Assembly (NCBI RefSeq): GCF_964218355.1
Contig: NZ_CAXPMC010000019.1
Coordinates: forward strand, 124,001 to 188,000
Reading direction: 5' to 3'
Source: Ferrovibrio sp964218355
Lineage (GTDB): Bacteria; Pseudomonadota; Alphaproteobacteria; Ferrovibrionales; Ferrovibrionaceae
Length of the DNA: 64,000 bases
Positions 54,921-63,498 of this stretch are shown here, one piece after another. The position numbers and the translations under genes are program-made. The notes below the pieces were generated by a model, which saw nothing but the letters and a program-made list of their open reading frames with translations, was not told where the DNA came from and did no database searches. Each line of letters begins with the position of its first letter. The first letter of the stretch is position 1.

Positions 54921-56311
54921 GCCAGCCCCATGGCGGTCAGGCGCTTCACGGCGCTGCTGCCATCTGCGGGCGGCGGCAGGCGGCCGGCTGCGTCCAGCAG
55001 GCCCATGCGGCCGAGCCAGGCCTCGAATTCCGGTGCCGGCTTCAGGCCCAGCAGATGCCGCAGGCCCAGCACGTCGTGATACGACAGGCTTTGGTAATTC
55101 AGCATCACGTCATCGGCGCCCGGCACGGCGATCAGGAAATTCACGCCGGCATTGCCCAGCAGGGTCATCAGGCTGTCCATGTCGTCCTGGTCGGCCTCGG
55201 CATGGTTGGTGTAGCAGACATCGACCCCCATCGGCAGGCCGAGCAGCTTGCCGCAGCAATGGTCTTCCAGCCCGGCACGGATGATCTGCTTGGCGTCGTA
55301 GAGATATTCCGGACCGATGAAGCCGACGACCGTATTGACCAGCAGCGGCCGGAATGCCCGCGCCACCGCATAGGCCCGCACCTCCAGGGTCTGCTGGTCG
55401 ACACCGTGATGGGCATCGGCCGACAGGGCGCTGCCCTGGCCGGTCTCGAAATACATCACGTTGTCGCCAACACTGCCGCGTTTCAGCGACCGGCCGGCAT
55501 CATGGGCCTCGCGCAGCAGCGCGAGATCGACGCCGAAGCCGCGATTGGCGGCTTCGGTGCCGGCAATGGACTGGAACACCAGATCGACCGGCGCGCCGCG
55601 CTCGATCATCTGCAGCGTCGCCGTGACATGGGCCAGCACGCAGCTTTGTGCGGGGATGTCGAACCGCTGCCGCACGCCGTCCAGCAGGTCCAGCAGGCGG
55701 ATGCCGTCGGGTACGCTGTCGCTGGCCGGGTTGATGCCGATCACGGCATCGCCCATGCCGTAGAGCAGGCCATCGAGCAGGGCGGCGGCGATGCCCTCGG
55801 GGTCATCCGTCGGGTGATTGGGCTGCAGCCGGGCGGCCAGCCGCCCTTCAAGTCCGACCGTGCTGCGGAAGGCCGTTACCACCCGGCATTTCGCCGCCAC
55901 CGCGATCAGGTCCTGGTTGCGCATCAGCTTGGAAACCGCCGCCACCATTTCCGGCGTCAGGCCCGGCGCCAGCGCGGCCAGCGCCTCCGTGTTGGCGGCA
56001 TAGGACAGCAGCCAGTCGCGAAAGCCGCCCACGGTGAGATGCGAGACGGGGGCGAAGGCGGCGGCATCGTGGCTGTCGGCGATCAGCCGGGTCACCTCGT
56101 CCTGTTCGTAGGGGATCACGGCTTCGCCGAGAAAAGTTTTCAGCGGCAGGTCGGCCAGCGCCATTTTCGCCGCCACGCGCTGTTCGTCGCTTTCCGCCGC
56201 AATGCCGGCCAGCTGGTCGCCCGAGCGCAGCGGCGTGGCGCAGGCCAGCAGCGTCTTCAGGTCGTCGAACCGGTAGCGGGTACCGTTCAGGCTGTGGGTA
56301 TAGGCGGTCAT
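54917..56311 (-). CDS. eutB: Ethanolamine ammonia-lyase large subunit
   Basis: Catalytic chain of ethanolamine ammonia-lyase, 464 residues (E. coli 453). The active-site barrel contains LMRNQDLIAVAAKCRVVTAF, GDAVIGINPASDSV, FQSIAGTEAANRGFGVD and YFETGQGSALSADAHHGVDQ. The ATG at 56311 (GGAG four bases upstream) gives the usual MTAYTHSLNGTRYRF start. It is first in eutBC and divergent from the following SDR gene by 131 bases. Confidence 0.96.
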   Translation of the reverse strand: MTAYTHSLNGTRYRFDDLKTLLACATPLRSGDQLAGIAAESDEQRVAAKMALADLPLKTFLGEAVIPYEQDEVTRLIADSHDAAAFAPVSHLTVGGFRDWLLSYAANTEALAALAPGLTPEMVAAVSKLMRNQDLIAVAAKCRVVTAFRSTVGLEGRLAARLQPNHPTDDPEGIAAALLDGLLYGMGDAVIGINPASDSVPDGIRLLDLLDGVRQRFDIPAQSCVLAHVTATLQMIERGAPVDLVFQSIAGTEAANRGFGVDLALLREAHDAGRSLKRGSVGDNVMYFETGQGSALSADAHHGVDQQTLEVRAYAVARAFRPLLVNTVVGFIGPEYLYDAKQIIRAGLEDHCCGKLLGLPMGVDVCYTNHAEADQDDMDSLMTLLGNAGVNFLIAVPGADDVMLNYQSLSYHDVLGLRHLLGLKPAPEFEAWLGRMGLLDAAGRLPPPADGSSAVKRLTAMGLA

Positions 56312-56442
56312 GATGCTCCGGTCGGTTGCCGGGACGGAACAGCAAAAAGCATACCAGAGAATTGGTCCATTGGTCACGACCGTTGCCTGCAGGATTGCCA
56401 TCGCCCAAGCTGTCTGCCTGGTATCGGAAAGGGAGTGGAACC

Positions 56443-57192
56443 ATGGATCTGGGACTGAAGGGCAGGCGCGTGGTGGTCGCCGGCGGCAGCCGTGGCATCG
56501 GCCGGTCGATTGCGCTGGGCTTTGCTGCCGAAGGTGCCGACGTGTCGATCTGTGCCCGTTCCGAAAGCGGCCTGCGCCAGACCGAGGCAGAACTGACGGC
56601 GCTGGGCGTGAAGACCCATGCCGCGCCCTGCGATCTCGGTGACGGCGATGCCGTGCGCGGCTATGTCGAGGCGGCGGCCGCGGCCCTCGGCGGCATCGAC
56701 ATCCTGATCAACAATGCCTCCGGTTTCGGCCGCACCGACGACGAGGCCGGCTGGGCCGCCTCCATCAATGTCGATCTGATGGGCAGCGTGCGTGCCTCGC
56801 ATGCCGCCATCCCGCATATCGAAAAGGCCGGCGGCGGCGCCATCCTGCATATTTCGTCGATTTCCGGCCTTGCCGCCAATGCACGCACGCCGCCCTATGG
56901 CGCCGTGAAGGCGGCACTGATCCAGTACACCATGACCCAGGCGGCGGCGCTGGCGGCGAAGAATATCCGGGTCAACTGCGTGGCGCCGGGCTCGATCGAA
57001 TTCCCCGGTGGCGTCTGGGACCAGGCGAAGCAGGGCAATCCGAAACTCTACAATGCCATCCTTGGCGGCATCCCCTTCGGCCGCATGGGCCGGCCCGAGG
57101 AAGTGGCCAACCTGGTGCTGTTCCTGTGCTCGCAGGCAGGCAGCTGGATCACCGGCCAGACCGTTGCCGTCGACGGCGGCCAGATGCTGTAG
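56443..57192 (+). CDS. SDR-family oxidoreductase (FabG-like)
   Basis: Short-chain dehydrogenase of 249 residues. The Rossmann motif is GGSRGIGRS near residue 13, NNASG follows, the catalytic Ser is in ISSISGLA, and the Tyr and Lys are in PPYGAVKAALIQYT. The C terminus ends ITGQTVAVDGGQML as in classical SDRs. GGGAG is seven bases before the ATG at 56443. Substrate unknown; it is not one of the core fab genes by context. Confidence 0.92.
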   Translation: MDLGLKGRRVVVAGGSRGIGRSIALGFAAEGADVSICARSESGLRQTEAELTALGVKTHAAPCDLGDGDAVRGYVEAAAAALGGIDILINNASGFGRTDDEAGWAASINVDLMGSVRASHAAIPHIEKAGGGAILHISSISGLAANARTPPYGAVKAALIQYTMTQAAALAAKNIRVNCVAPGSIEFPGGVWDQAKQGNPKLYNAILGGIPFGRMGRPEEVANLVLFLCSQAGSWITGQTVAVDGGQML

Positions 57193-57195
57193 GCG

Positions 57196-57873
57196 TCAGG
57201 CGGCGCGTTTCAGGGCCGGGTTGAGCGGGACGAAGCAGCTCTCGTCGTCGGTGCGGATGCTGTTCACCGCCGCGGTGACGCGGTAGCGCGCCATCGCCTC
57301 GGCCGGATAGGGCTGCAGCAGGCGCAGCAGGATCGCCGGCGGCGTGGCCGGATCCATCCACAGCGAGAACCGCTCGCGCGGCAGGATCACCGGCATGCGT
57401 TCGTGCAGCGGTGCCAGATAATCGTTGGCTGCCGTGGTCAGGATGGTGAAACAGTCGGCATCGCCGAAGGCCGGCTCGCGCTGCCACAGGCCGGCGAAGG
57501 CGAACAGGCCGCCGCCTTTCAGGCCGATCCGCCATGGTTGCTTTGCCTTCTGGCCGTCAATCGCCTGCCATTCATAAAAGCCGTCGGCCGGCACCAGACA
57601 GCGGCGGGCGGCAAAAGCCTCACGGAAGGTCGGCTTGCCGGCGGCGGTTTCGCTGCGCGCGTTGATCAGCGGCGCATTGTTGGGTCCGGCGAAGCCCCAG
57701 CGCAGCATGGCGATTTCAGGATGGTGATCGGCGGACAGCCGCAGCACGGCAGAGCCTTGCGTCGGCGCGATGTTCCAGCGCGGCGCGAGATTCGGTTTCT
57801 GCGCCAGTTCATACAGCTCGAAAAACGATGCCAGATCGTCGAGGGATTTCGTCAGGCTGTAGCGTCCGCACAT
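57196..57873 (-). CDS. SRAP-domain protein (HMCES/YedK family)
   Basis: Forms a stable thiazolidine crosslink with abasic sites in single-stranded DNA, protecting them. It has 225 residues. The catalytic Cys2 is in MCGRYSLT; the other active-site residues are in LINARSETA, VPADGFYEW and PLHERMPVIL. All are intact. It is convergent with the SDR gene (three-base gap) and 46 bases after ccdA on the same strand. Confidence 0.93.
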   Translation of the reverse strand: MCGRYSLTKSLDDLASFFELYELAQKPNLAPRWNIAPTQGSAVLRLSADHHPEIAMLRWGFAGPNNAPLINARSETAAGKPTFREAFAARRCLVPADGFYEWQAIDGQKAKQPWRIGLKGGGLFAFAGLWQREPAFGDADCFTILTTAANDYLAPLHERMPVILPRERFSLWMDPATPPAILLRLLQPYPAEAMARYRVTAAVNSIRTDDESCFVPLNPALKRAA

Positions 57874-57919
57874 GCCTCCTGCATAGCGGACCGCGCCCGA
57901 TTCGGGCCAGCAAAAGCCG

Positions 57920-58663
57920 TCAGCCGATGACTGCCAGCCAGGGGAACAGCTCCAGCAGGTAGTAGCTGATCTGGCCGAGGCTGTTGGTGAAAATCAGAAT
58001 GCCGGTGACCACCAGCAGGGCGCCGGCGACGATCTCCACCTTGTGCAGGTGGCGGCGGAATTTCTGCATGAAGCCCATGAACGGCTTCACCGCCAGTGCC
58101 GCCAGCAGGAAGGGAATGCCGAGGCCGAGCGCGTAGGTGGCCAGCAGCGAGACGCCATAGCCGAGCTGGTCGCGGCTGGCGGCAACGGTGAGGATGGTGG
58201 CGAGGATCGGGCCGACGCAGGGCGTCCAGCCGAAAGCGAAAGCCAGCCCGATCACATAGGCGCCGAGGATGCTGGTCGGCCGTTCGGTGGTATTGATGCG
58301 GGCTTCGCGGTAGAGCAGCGGGATTTTCAGCAGGCCCATGTAATGCAGGCCGAAGACCACGATCACCGCGCCGGCCACCTTGCCGATGATGTCGATATTC
58401 TCGATCAGCAGCCGGTTCAGCGCAGAAGCGGAAGCCCCCATGATGATGAAGACCGTCGAGAAGCCGACCACGAAGGCCAGGGCCGAGACGAAGACGCGGC
58501 GGGTCAGCGCGGGGTCGATGCCGTCCGCGGCGACCAGGCGATCCAGCGAGGTGCCGGCAACGAAGCACAGATAGGCCGGCACCAGCGGCAGCACGCAGGG
58601 ACTGAGGAAACTGAGCAGCCCGGCGCCGGCCGCGCCGGCATAGGAAATGTCGAGACCGCCCAT
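57920..58663 (-). CDS. ccdA: CcdA-type thiol-disulfide transporter
   Basis: Inner-membrane electron carrier passing reducing power from cytoplasmic thioredoxin to periplasmic partners for cytochrome c maturation, 247 residues and six membrane helices. The two redox cysteines are in LSFLSPCVLPLVPAY and GWTPCVGPILAT. It follows the YeeE-type transporter by 42 bases, so it may serve sulfur-compound or cytochrome c redox here. Confidence 0.93.
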   Translation of the reverse strand: MGGLDISYAGAAGAGLLSFLSPCVLPLVPAYLCFVAGTSLDRLVAADGIDPALTRRVFVSALAFVVGFSTVFIIMGASASALNRLLIENIDIIGKVAGAVIVVFGLHYMGLLKIPLLYREARINTTERPTSILGAYVIGLAFAFGWTPCVGPILATILTVAASRDQLGYGVSLLATYALGLGIPFLLAALAVKPFMGFMQKFRRHLHKVEIVAGALLVVTGILIFTNSLGQISYYLLELFPWLAVIG

Positions 58664-58705
58664 GATGCTGTTTCTCTCCCGGCAGCCGGGATGGTTGCTT
58701 GCGGT

Positions 58706-59794
58706 TCAGCCGCGCTGGAAAAAGGCGCGAAAGGCTCCGGGCAGGCTGCCTTCCTCAAGATAGCGGACCCCCAGGATGCCGCCAATCACGATCCCGGCAA
58801 GTGCGACAAAGCTGCCCAGGGCCAGGGTCGACACGCCGGTCAGGCCCTGGCCGACGGTGCAGCCCAGGGCCGTGACGCCGCCGATGCCCATGAGAATGCC
58901 GCCGACGATATGCGCGACCACATCCTGCGCGCCGGCAAAGCTCTCGACACGGAAGCTGCCATCGGCTTTCGCCATCAGGAAGGCGCCGAGGATCACGCCG
59001 GCCACGGTACTGATGCCGAAATCGAGCGAGGCTCCGGTGAAGGTCATCAGGTATTGCAGCGCATAGCCGATCGGCGCGACGAAGGTCATCGAGGCCAGCG
59101 GAGCCGGCTCGAACTCGTCGGCGCCGAGAATGCCGGTGGCTGCCCAGCCGCCGGTAATGACAAGGCCGATCACGATGCCGGCCATGATCAGACTGGGCTG
59201 CCGGCGGAACCGCGGCGAGGCGAAGACCCAGGCCAGCAGTGCGGCCGGGATCGCCAGCGCCAGCGCCCAGCGCACGGCGGCACTGCCGCCCAGCAGGTCT
59301 GGCAGGGTCTGGCTGGCGAAGCCGCGTGCCTTCAGGTCGATCACCGACCAGCCTTCCAGCCAGACGCGGACCGGACCGACGATACCGCGCAGGGTGGCAT
59401 AGCCGGCAATGCCGATCATCAGGATCACCAGCAGGGACTTCAGGTTGCCGGCGCCGAACCGCACCAGCGTGCGGCTGCCGCAGCCGCCCGCCTGTACCAT
59501 GCCGAAGCCGAACAGCAGGCCGCCGATGGCGGCGCCGAGCCAGCCGAGACTGGGGGTGGCATAGATCGCGGTGCCGAGATCGACCAGGCCGGCCAGATGC
59601 AGCAGCTGGCTGCCCAGCATCGCCACTGCGATGGCCAGGGCCCAGCTGCGCAGCCGGTTGCCGTCGCCCATCAGCACCATGTCGCTGATCGCGCCCATGG
59701 TGCAGAAATTGCTGCGCTGGACCGCGGCGCCGAAGACGGCGCCGAGCAGCAGGCCGGCAAGGTTGACGAGATAGGGCAGGGGCAGCGCGCTCAT
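58706..59794 (-). CDS. YeeE/YedE-family thiosulfate transporter
   Basis: Inner-membrane uptake protein for thiosulfate, 362 residues with eight or nine hydrophobic segments. The three conserved cysteine motifs are SNFCTMGAI (C31), AGGCGSRTLV (C105) and LGCTVGQGLTG (near residue 310), the positions that pass thiosulfate in characterised YeeE. The ATG at 59794 has GGAG eight bases upstream. It is divergent from tusA, which fits the known YeeE-YeeD/TusA pairing, and precedes ccdA. Confidence 0.93.
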   Translation of the reverse strand: MSALPLPYLVNLAGLLLGAVFGAAVQRSNFCTMGAISDMVLMGDGNRLRSWALAIAVAMLGSQLLHLAGLVDLGTAIYATPSLGWLGAAIGGLLFGFGMVQAGGCGSRTLVRFGAGNLKSLLVILMIGIAGYATLRGIVGPVRVWLEGWSVIDLKARGFASQTLPDLLGGSAAVRWALALAIPAALLAWVFASPRFRRQPSLIMAGIVIGLVITGGWAATGILGADEFEPAPLASMTFVAPIGYALQYLMTFTGASLDFGISTVAGVILGAFLMAKADGSFRVESFAGAQDVVAHIVGGILMGIGGVTALGCTVGQGLTGVSTLALGSFVALAGIVIGGILGVRYLEEGSLPGAFRAFFQRG

Positions 59795-59835
59795 GGCGGC
59801 ATCTCCGGAATCGCACAAACGGGACGGGCGGTGTG

Positions 59836-59930
59836 ATAATACGAACTTGCGGGGGAGTATAGGATTTACATTTCTTAGGTGAAGTATTATATTTATTAAC
59901 ACTAGTTTTTGTAAAATAAGTACCCGCCTC
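59836..59930. promoter_or_regulatory. AT-rich divergent promoter region of yeeE and tusA
   Basis: About 90 bases that are much richer in A and T than the surroundings (for example ATTATATTTATTAACACTAG and TTTTTGTAAAATAAG), between two divergent sulfur genes. No perfect operator is clear; TTTTGTAAAAT resembles the palindrome upstream of fccAB. Confidence 0.4.
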
Positions 59931-59944
59931 CCAGGATGCCGATC

Positions 59945-60169
59945 ATGAGCGAGATTCTCGACGTCAAAGGCCTGAACTGCCCGCTGCCGGTGCTGCGCAC
60001 CAAGAAGCGGATGAAAAGCGTGCCCCGGGGCGACATCCTCACGGTCGAGGCGACCGACCCCAATGCCGCGAAGGACATTCCGGCCCTGTGCGAGGCCTCG
60101 GGCTACGACCTGGTCTCGCTGGAGGAGCAGGGCGGCGTCTTCGTGTTCCGGATTCGCCAGGCCGCCTGA
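59945..60169 (+). CDS. TusA-family sulfurtransferase
   Basis: A 74-residue sulfur carrier of the TusA/SirA family. The active Cys is C12 in VKGLNCPLPVLRTKK, followed by the two-layer fold with LTVEATDPNAAKDIPALCE. The start at 59945 has AGGA eight bases upstream; that AGGA overlaps the ATG at 59936, which is therefore unlikely. Divergent from the YeeE gene, it probably accepts sulfur from imported thiosulfate. Confidence 0.92.
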   Translation: MSEILDVKGLNCPLPVLRTKKRMKSVPRGDILTVEATDPNAAKDIPALCEASGYDLVSLEEQGGVFVFRIRQAA

Positions 60170-60198
60170 CCGCATCGTTGCTGGCCTGCATCCGGCGG

Positions 60199-60227
60199 TT
60201 GGCGCTGGGAAGCGAATGCGCTAGCCT
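60199..60227 (+). promoter_or_regulatory. Promoter of the 60255-60988 gene pair
   Basis: TTGGCG (60199-60204), 17 bases and TAGCCT (60222-60227), 28 bases before the first ATG. Confidence 0.55.
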
Positions 60228-60254
60228 GAAAGGCAGGCGATTCAAGGTGTTCCC

Positions 60255-60464
60255 ATGGCGAAGTTGACAGCCGAAAGTATTGTGCCCGGCCAGCGTTTCG
60301 AGCAGCGGCACGGTTTCACGTGGCGCGTGGCCCGCCTGATCCATTTTCCGGGCGAAGATGTGATGCATGTCCAGCTCGTCAACGAGCGCGATACCAGCAG
60401 CACCAAGACCGTTTCGATCAATGCGGTGCTCGACCGCTCGCTGTTCCGGCTGATCGAGAAGTGA
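60255..60464 (+). CDS. Small conserved-looking protein of unknown function
   Basis: A 69-residue basic protein, not recognised. It opens MAKLTAESIVPGQRFEQRHG and is mostly beta by pattern (TWRVARLIHF, MHVQLVN, then KTVSINAVLD and LFRLIEK). It lacks signal peptide, Cys residues or membrane segment. It is five bases before the SPOR lipoprotein gene and shares its promoter. Confidence 0.7.
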   Translation: MAKLTAESIVPGQRFEQRHGFTWRVARLIHFPGEDVMHVQLVNERDTSSTKTVSINAVLDRSLFRLIEK

Positions 60465-60469
60465 GCGCG

Positions 60470-60988
60470 ATGCCGGCGATCTCCGCAGCCGGCCGCCGGT
60501 ATCCGCGGGCCGGACGAGGCCTGTGTCTGAGCCTGTGCCTGGGGCTGGCGCTGGCTGCCTGCTCGGCGCCGGAACCGCCGGCCATGCAGACGCCGCCGCC
60601 GATCCAGCCGGCCGTGACTCCCCCGCCGCCGGCACCGCCGCCGCCGCCGGCACCGCCGCCGCCCCCACCGCCGAAATACGCGGCCCATATCGCCAGCTAC
60701 AAGACCATGACCGAGGCGGAGGCGGCCTGGCCGCGGCTGCTGGCCCAGGCACCGGCCCTGACGGAGGCCGGCCGCCGTTATGCCGAGATCGATCTCGGCG
60801 GCCAGCGCGGCAAGGTGATCCGCTTGCTGATTGGCGGGTTTGCCGAGCACGATCAGGTGCTTGCCTATTGTCATCGGTTGCGGGGCAGCGGCCTGTACTG
60901 CGCCCCGCATGATCTGCCGGACACCATGGCGCCGGCTGCGGCCGGCGCGGCCCCGGCCACGCCGCCGGCGGCTGCGCCTAAACATTGA
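60470..60988 (+). CDS. Lipoprotein with SPOR-like domain
   Basis: A 172-residue outer- or inner-membrane lipoprotein. The signal (about 8-31) ends at lipobox LAAC (Cys near residue 31). A Pro-rich spacer (about 35-68) follows and then a SPOR-like fold: YAAHIASYKTMTEAEAAWPRL, KVIRLLIGGFAEHDQVLAYC and GLYCAPH. SPOR domains bind denuded glycan strands at the septum, suggesting a cell-wall or division role. The tail is Ala/Pro-rich. The GTG at 60461 is an alternative start. Confidence 0.78.
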   Translation: MPAISAAGRRYPRAGRGLCLSLCLGLALAACSAPEPPAMQTPPPIQPAVTPPPPAPPPPPAPPPPPPPKYAAHIASYKTMTEAEAAWPRLLAQAPALTEAGRRYAEIDLGGQRGKVIRLLIGGFAEHDQVLAYCHRLRGSGLYCAPHDLPDTMAPAAAGAAPATPPAAAPKH

Positions 60989-61134
60989 CCACGGTCACGC
61001 CGGCCATATTTGCAGGGCCGGGAGGCATCAAGCCGGATTGCCGCATCCCCGTTTTTCTGGCAGAAATCTTAGTCTGAGTGCGGTGCAATGTGACTCGAGG
61101 CCGGCAGGACTGACCGGCGGATGGGAACCGAGAC

Positions 61135-62007
61135 GTGAACCAGGCGATCAAACCGGTTGTTCAGGAAACCCTGAAACTGGTCGGCGTGGTGGAGAACCAG
61201 AGCCGCGAACTGCTCGCCTTTTGCCGCAACGAAGGCAACCTCACCAGCAATTTTGCCGACTACAAGCGCTTCGTCGAGAAGATGGAGCATTTCTACGTCT
61301 TCGTCGATCTGGTCGATGGCCGCATCCCGGAATTCGACGAGACCAAGCGTCTGCCGCTGCAGAAGCATCTGTCGAAAATCCGCTGGAAGATCACCATCCT
61401 CGAACTGGATACGACGCGGATTTACCTGATCAACATCACGCAGTCGGGCCGCCGGCTGCCGCTGGGTGCCCGCGAATTCCTCGAACGCCGGCTGAACCGC
61501 CTCAGCGAGATCGCGCAGTATTACGATCGCTTCGGCGAGGAGCATGACCTTGCGCCGGTGAGCCAGGAACTGGTCGACGCGGTGCGCCGGCTGCTCGAGC
61601 AGAGCATCGAGGGCGCGCCCAGGCTCGACGAATTCCAGCCGGCCCCGCCGCCGCCGAAGATGTCGGCCACGCCGTCGACCATGCGCACCTCCCTGGTGCC
61701 GCCGGAAAGCATTCCGCTGGAACGGGCCAGCATGGCCGGCAATGGCATGGCGACCCTGCCGGCGAAAATCGGCGTGCGCGAGCAGTGGGGCCGCTTCTAT
61801 GTCGAGAAGGGGTCGCTGGTTGCCGTCTCGCAGGCCTGCAAGCAGGCGGCCTTGTCGCTCGACCAGCTGGCCCAGCGCATCGGCGTCAGCCGCGTGGCCC
61901 TCACCCTGATGCTGTCAGGGCAGGACCCGATGCCGCGCCAGTCGATCGAGAAGCTGCAGAGCTTCATGTCCGAGCAGTCGGCTGCCTCCAAGCACCGTCG
62001 GCGCTAG
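61135..62007 (+). CDS. Unknown helical protein with C-terminal Cro-like HTH
   Basis: A 290-residue protein, not recognised as a whole. The N-terminal 150 residues are predicted helical (KPVVQETLKLVGVVENQSRE through LERRLNRLSEIAQYYDRF). A Pro-rich linker (about 168-200) follows, and the end (about 230-280) contains an HTH-like ACKQAALSLDQLAQRIGVSR with VALTLMLSG. The start is GTG at 61135 with a weak purine tract. It may be a regulator sensing through its N-terminal helices, or a nucleoid-associated protein. It lies between the SPOR gene and the convergent gltX. Confidence 0.7.
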   Translation: MNQAIKPVVQETLKLVGVVENQSRELLAFCRNEGNLTSNFADYKRFVEKMEHFYVFVDLVDGRIPEFDETKRLPLQKHLSKIRWKITILELDTTRIYLINITQSGRRLPLGAREFLERRLNRLSEIAQYYDRFGEEHDLAPVSQELVDAVRRLLEQSIEGAPRLDEFQPAPPPPKMSATPSTMRTSLVPPESIPLERASMAGNGMATLPAKIGVREQWGRFYVEKGSLVAVSQACKQAALSLDQLAQRIGVSRVALTLMLSGQDPMPRQSIEKLQSFMSEQSAASKHRRR

Positions 62008-62035
62008 GCATCTCGTTTCCTGAAAACGGGCCGTC

Positions 62036-63439
62036 TCAGCCTGCTGCATCGCTCAGCCGTGCCAGCGCCTCTTCGCGACCCAGCACCGCCAGCACATCGA
62101 AGATCGGCGGCGAGACGGTGCGGCCGGTCAGCGCCGCGCGCAGAGGCTGTGCCAGCTGGCCCAGCTTGACCTGCTCGGCCTCGGCCAGGGCACGCACGGC
62201 GGCTTCGGTTGCCGCCGCGCTCCAGTCGTTCAGCGCCGACAGGGCGGCCGACAGCTTTTTCAGCCGTGCCTTCGCGGCCTCGTCGAGATGCTTCTGGGCC
62301 GCCGCATCGGGCGCGATGGGCCGGGTGGCGAACAGGAACAGCAGGCCCTCGGCCAGTTCGTTCAGGTCTTTCGCGCGTTCCTTCACGGCCGGCAGGATGG
62401 CTTTCACCTGGGCACGCTCGGCGTCGGTCGGCGCGCGGCCGGCATGCCTGGCGATGAAGGGCAGGGCGGCGGCCAGCAGGTCGTCGTCGCTGCTGTGGCG
62501 GATGTAGTGGCCGTTCAGGCTGTTCAGCTTGGCGAAGTCGAAGCGCGCGGCCGAGCGGCCGACATGGTCGAGATCGAACCACTCCAGCGCCTGTTCGGTG
62601 GAGATGATCTCGTCGTCGCCATGGCTCCAGCCCAGCCGCAGCAGGTAGTTGCGCATCGCCGCCGGCAGATAGCCCATATCGGCATAGGCCTCGGTGCCGA
62701 GCGCGCCATGCCGCTTCGACAGCTTGGCGCCATCGGGACCGTGGATCAGCGGGATATGCGCGAAGTCCGGCACCGGGAAGCCGGCCGCAAGATACAGCTG
62801 GGTCTGCCGTGCCGCATTGGTCAGGTGGTCGTCGCCGCGGATGATGTGGGTGACGCCCATGTCGTGGTCGTCGACTACGACGGAGAGATTGTAGGTCGGC
62901 GTGCCGTCCGAGCGCAGGATGATCAGGTCGTCGAGCTGCTCGTTCTGGAAGGTCACCTCGCCCTGCACATGGTCCCTGATGACCGTCGTGCCGGTCTGCG
63001 GCGCCTTGAAGCGCACGACAGGATTCACGCCGACTGGCGCATCCTTCGGGTCGCGGTCGCGCCAGCGGCCGTCATAGCGCATCGGCCGGCCTTCGGCCTT
63101 CGCCTTGCTGCGCATCTCCTCCAGCTCTTCCGGCGAGCAGTAGCAGTGATAGGCCTTGCCCTCGGCCAGCAGCCGATGTGCCACCTCGGCATGGCGCTTC
63201 ATGCGGGCGAACTGCATCACCGGCTCGCCATCCCAGTCGAGACCCAGCCACTGCAGGCCCTGGAAGATCTTCTGCACGGCATCCTCGGTCGACCGTTCGC
63301 GGTCGGTATCCTCGATGCGCAGCAGGAAGGTGCCGCCATGGTGTCGCGCGAACAGCCAGTTGAACAGCGCCGTGCGGGCGCCGCCGATATGCAGGTAGCC
63401 GGTGGGCGAGGGGGCGAAACGGGTAACGACTTTGGTCAT
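62036..63439 (-). CDS. gltX: Glutamyl-tRNA synthetase
   Basis: Class I synthetase charging tRNA-Glu, 467 residues. The HIGH-type motif is PSPTGYLHIGG (about 10-20), zinc-site-like Cys residues are in YHCYCSPEELEEM, and the KMSKS-type loop is GAKLSKRHG near residue 240. The C-terminal helical domain binds the anticodon. It is standard length. It is divergent from comEC, which is a common arrangement with lexA further on. Confidence 0.96.
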   Translation of the reverse strand: MTKVVTRFAPSPTGYLHIGGARTALFNWLFARHHGGTFLLRIEDTDRERSTEDAVQKIFQGLQWLGLDWDGEPVMQFARMKRHAEVAHRLLAEGKAYHCYCSPEELEEMRSKAKAEGRPMRYDGRWRDRDPKDAPVGVNPVVRFKAPQTGTTVIRDHVQGEVTFQNEQLDDLIILRSDGTPTYNLSVVVDDHDMGVTHIIRGDDHLTNAARQTQLYLAAGFPVPDFAHIPLIHGPDGAKLSKRHGALGTEAYADMGYLPAAMRNYLLRLGWSHGDDEIISTEQALEWFDLDHVGRSAARFDFAKLNSLNGHYIRHSSDDDLLAAALPFIARHAGRAPTDAERAQVKAILPAVKERAKDLNELAEGLLFLFATRPIAPDAAAQKHLDEAAKARLKKLSAALSALNDWSAAATEAAVRALAEAEQVKLGQLAQPLRAALTGRTVSPPIFDVLAVLGREEALARLSDAAG

Positions 63440-63498
63440 CGGACGATCCGGAAAGCTTGGGAAGCAGGGTTTTAGCATACGGGGGCAGGCGGGCAACC

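Noticed and set aside
60600..60680. Poly-proline codon run as a repeat expansion
   Set aside because: It is a Pro-rich spacer between lipobox and SPOR domain, common in envelope lipoproteins.
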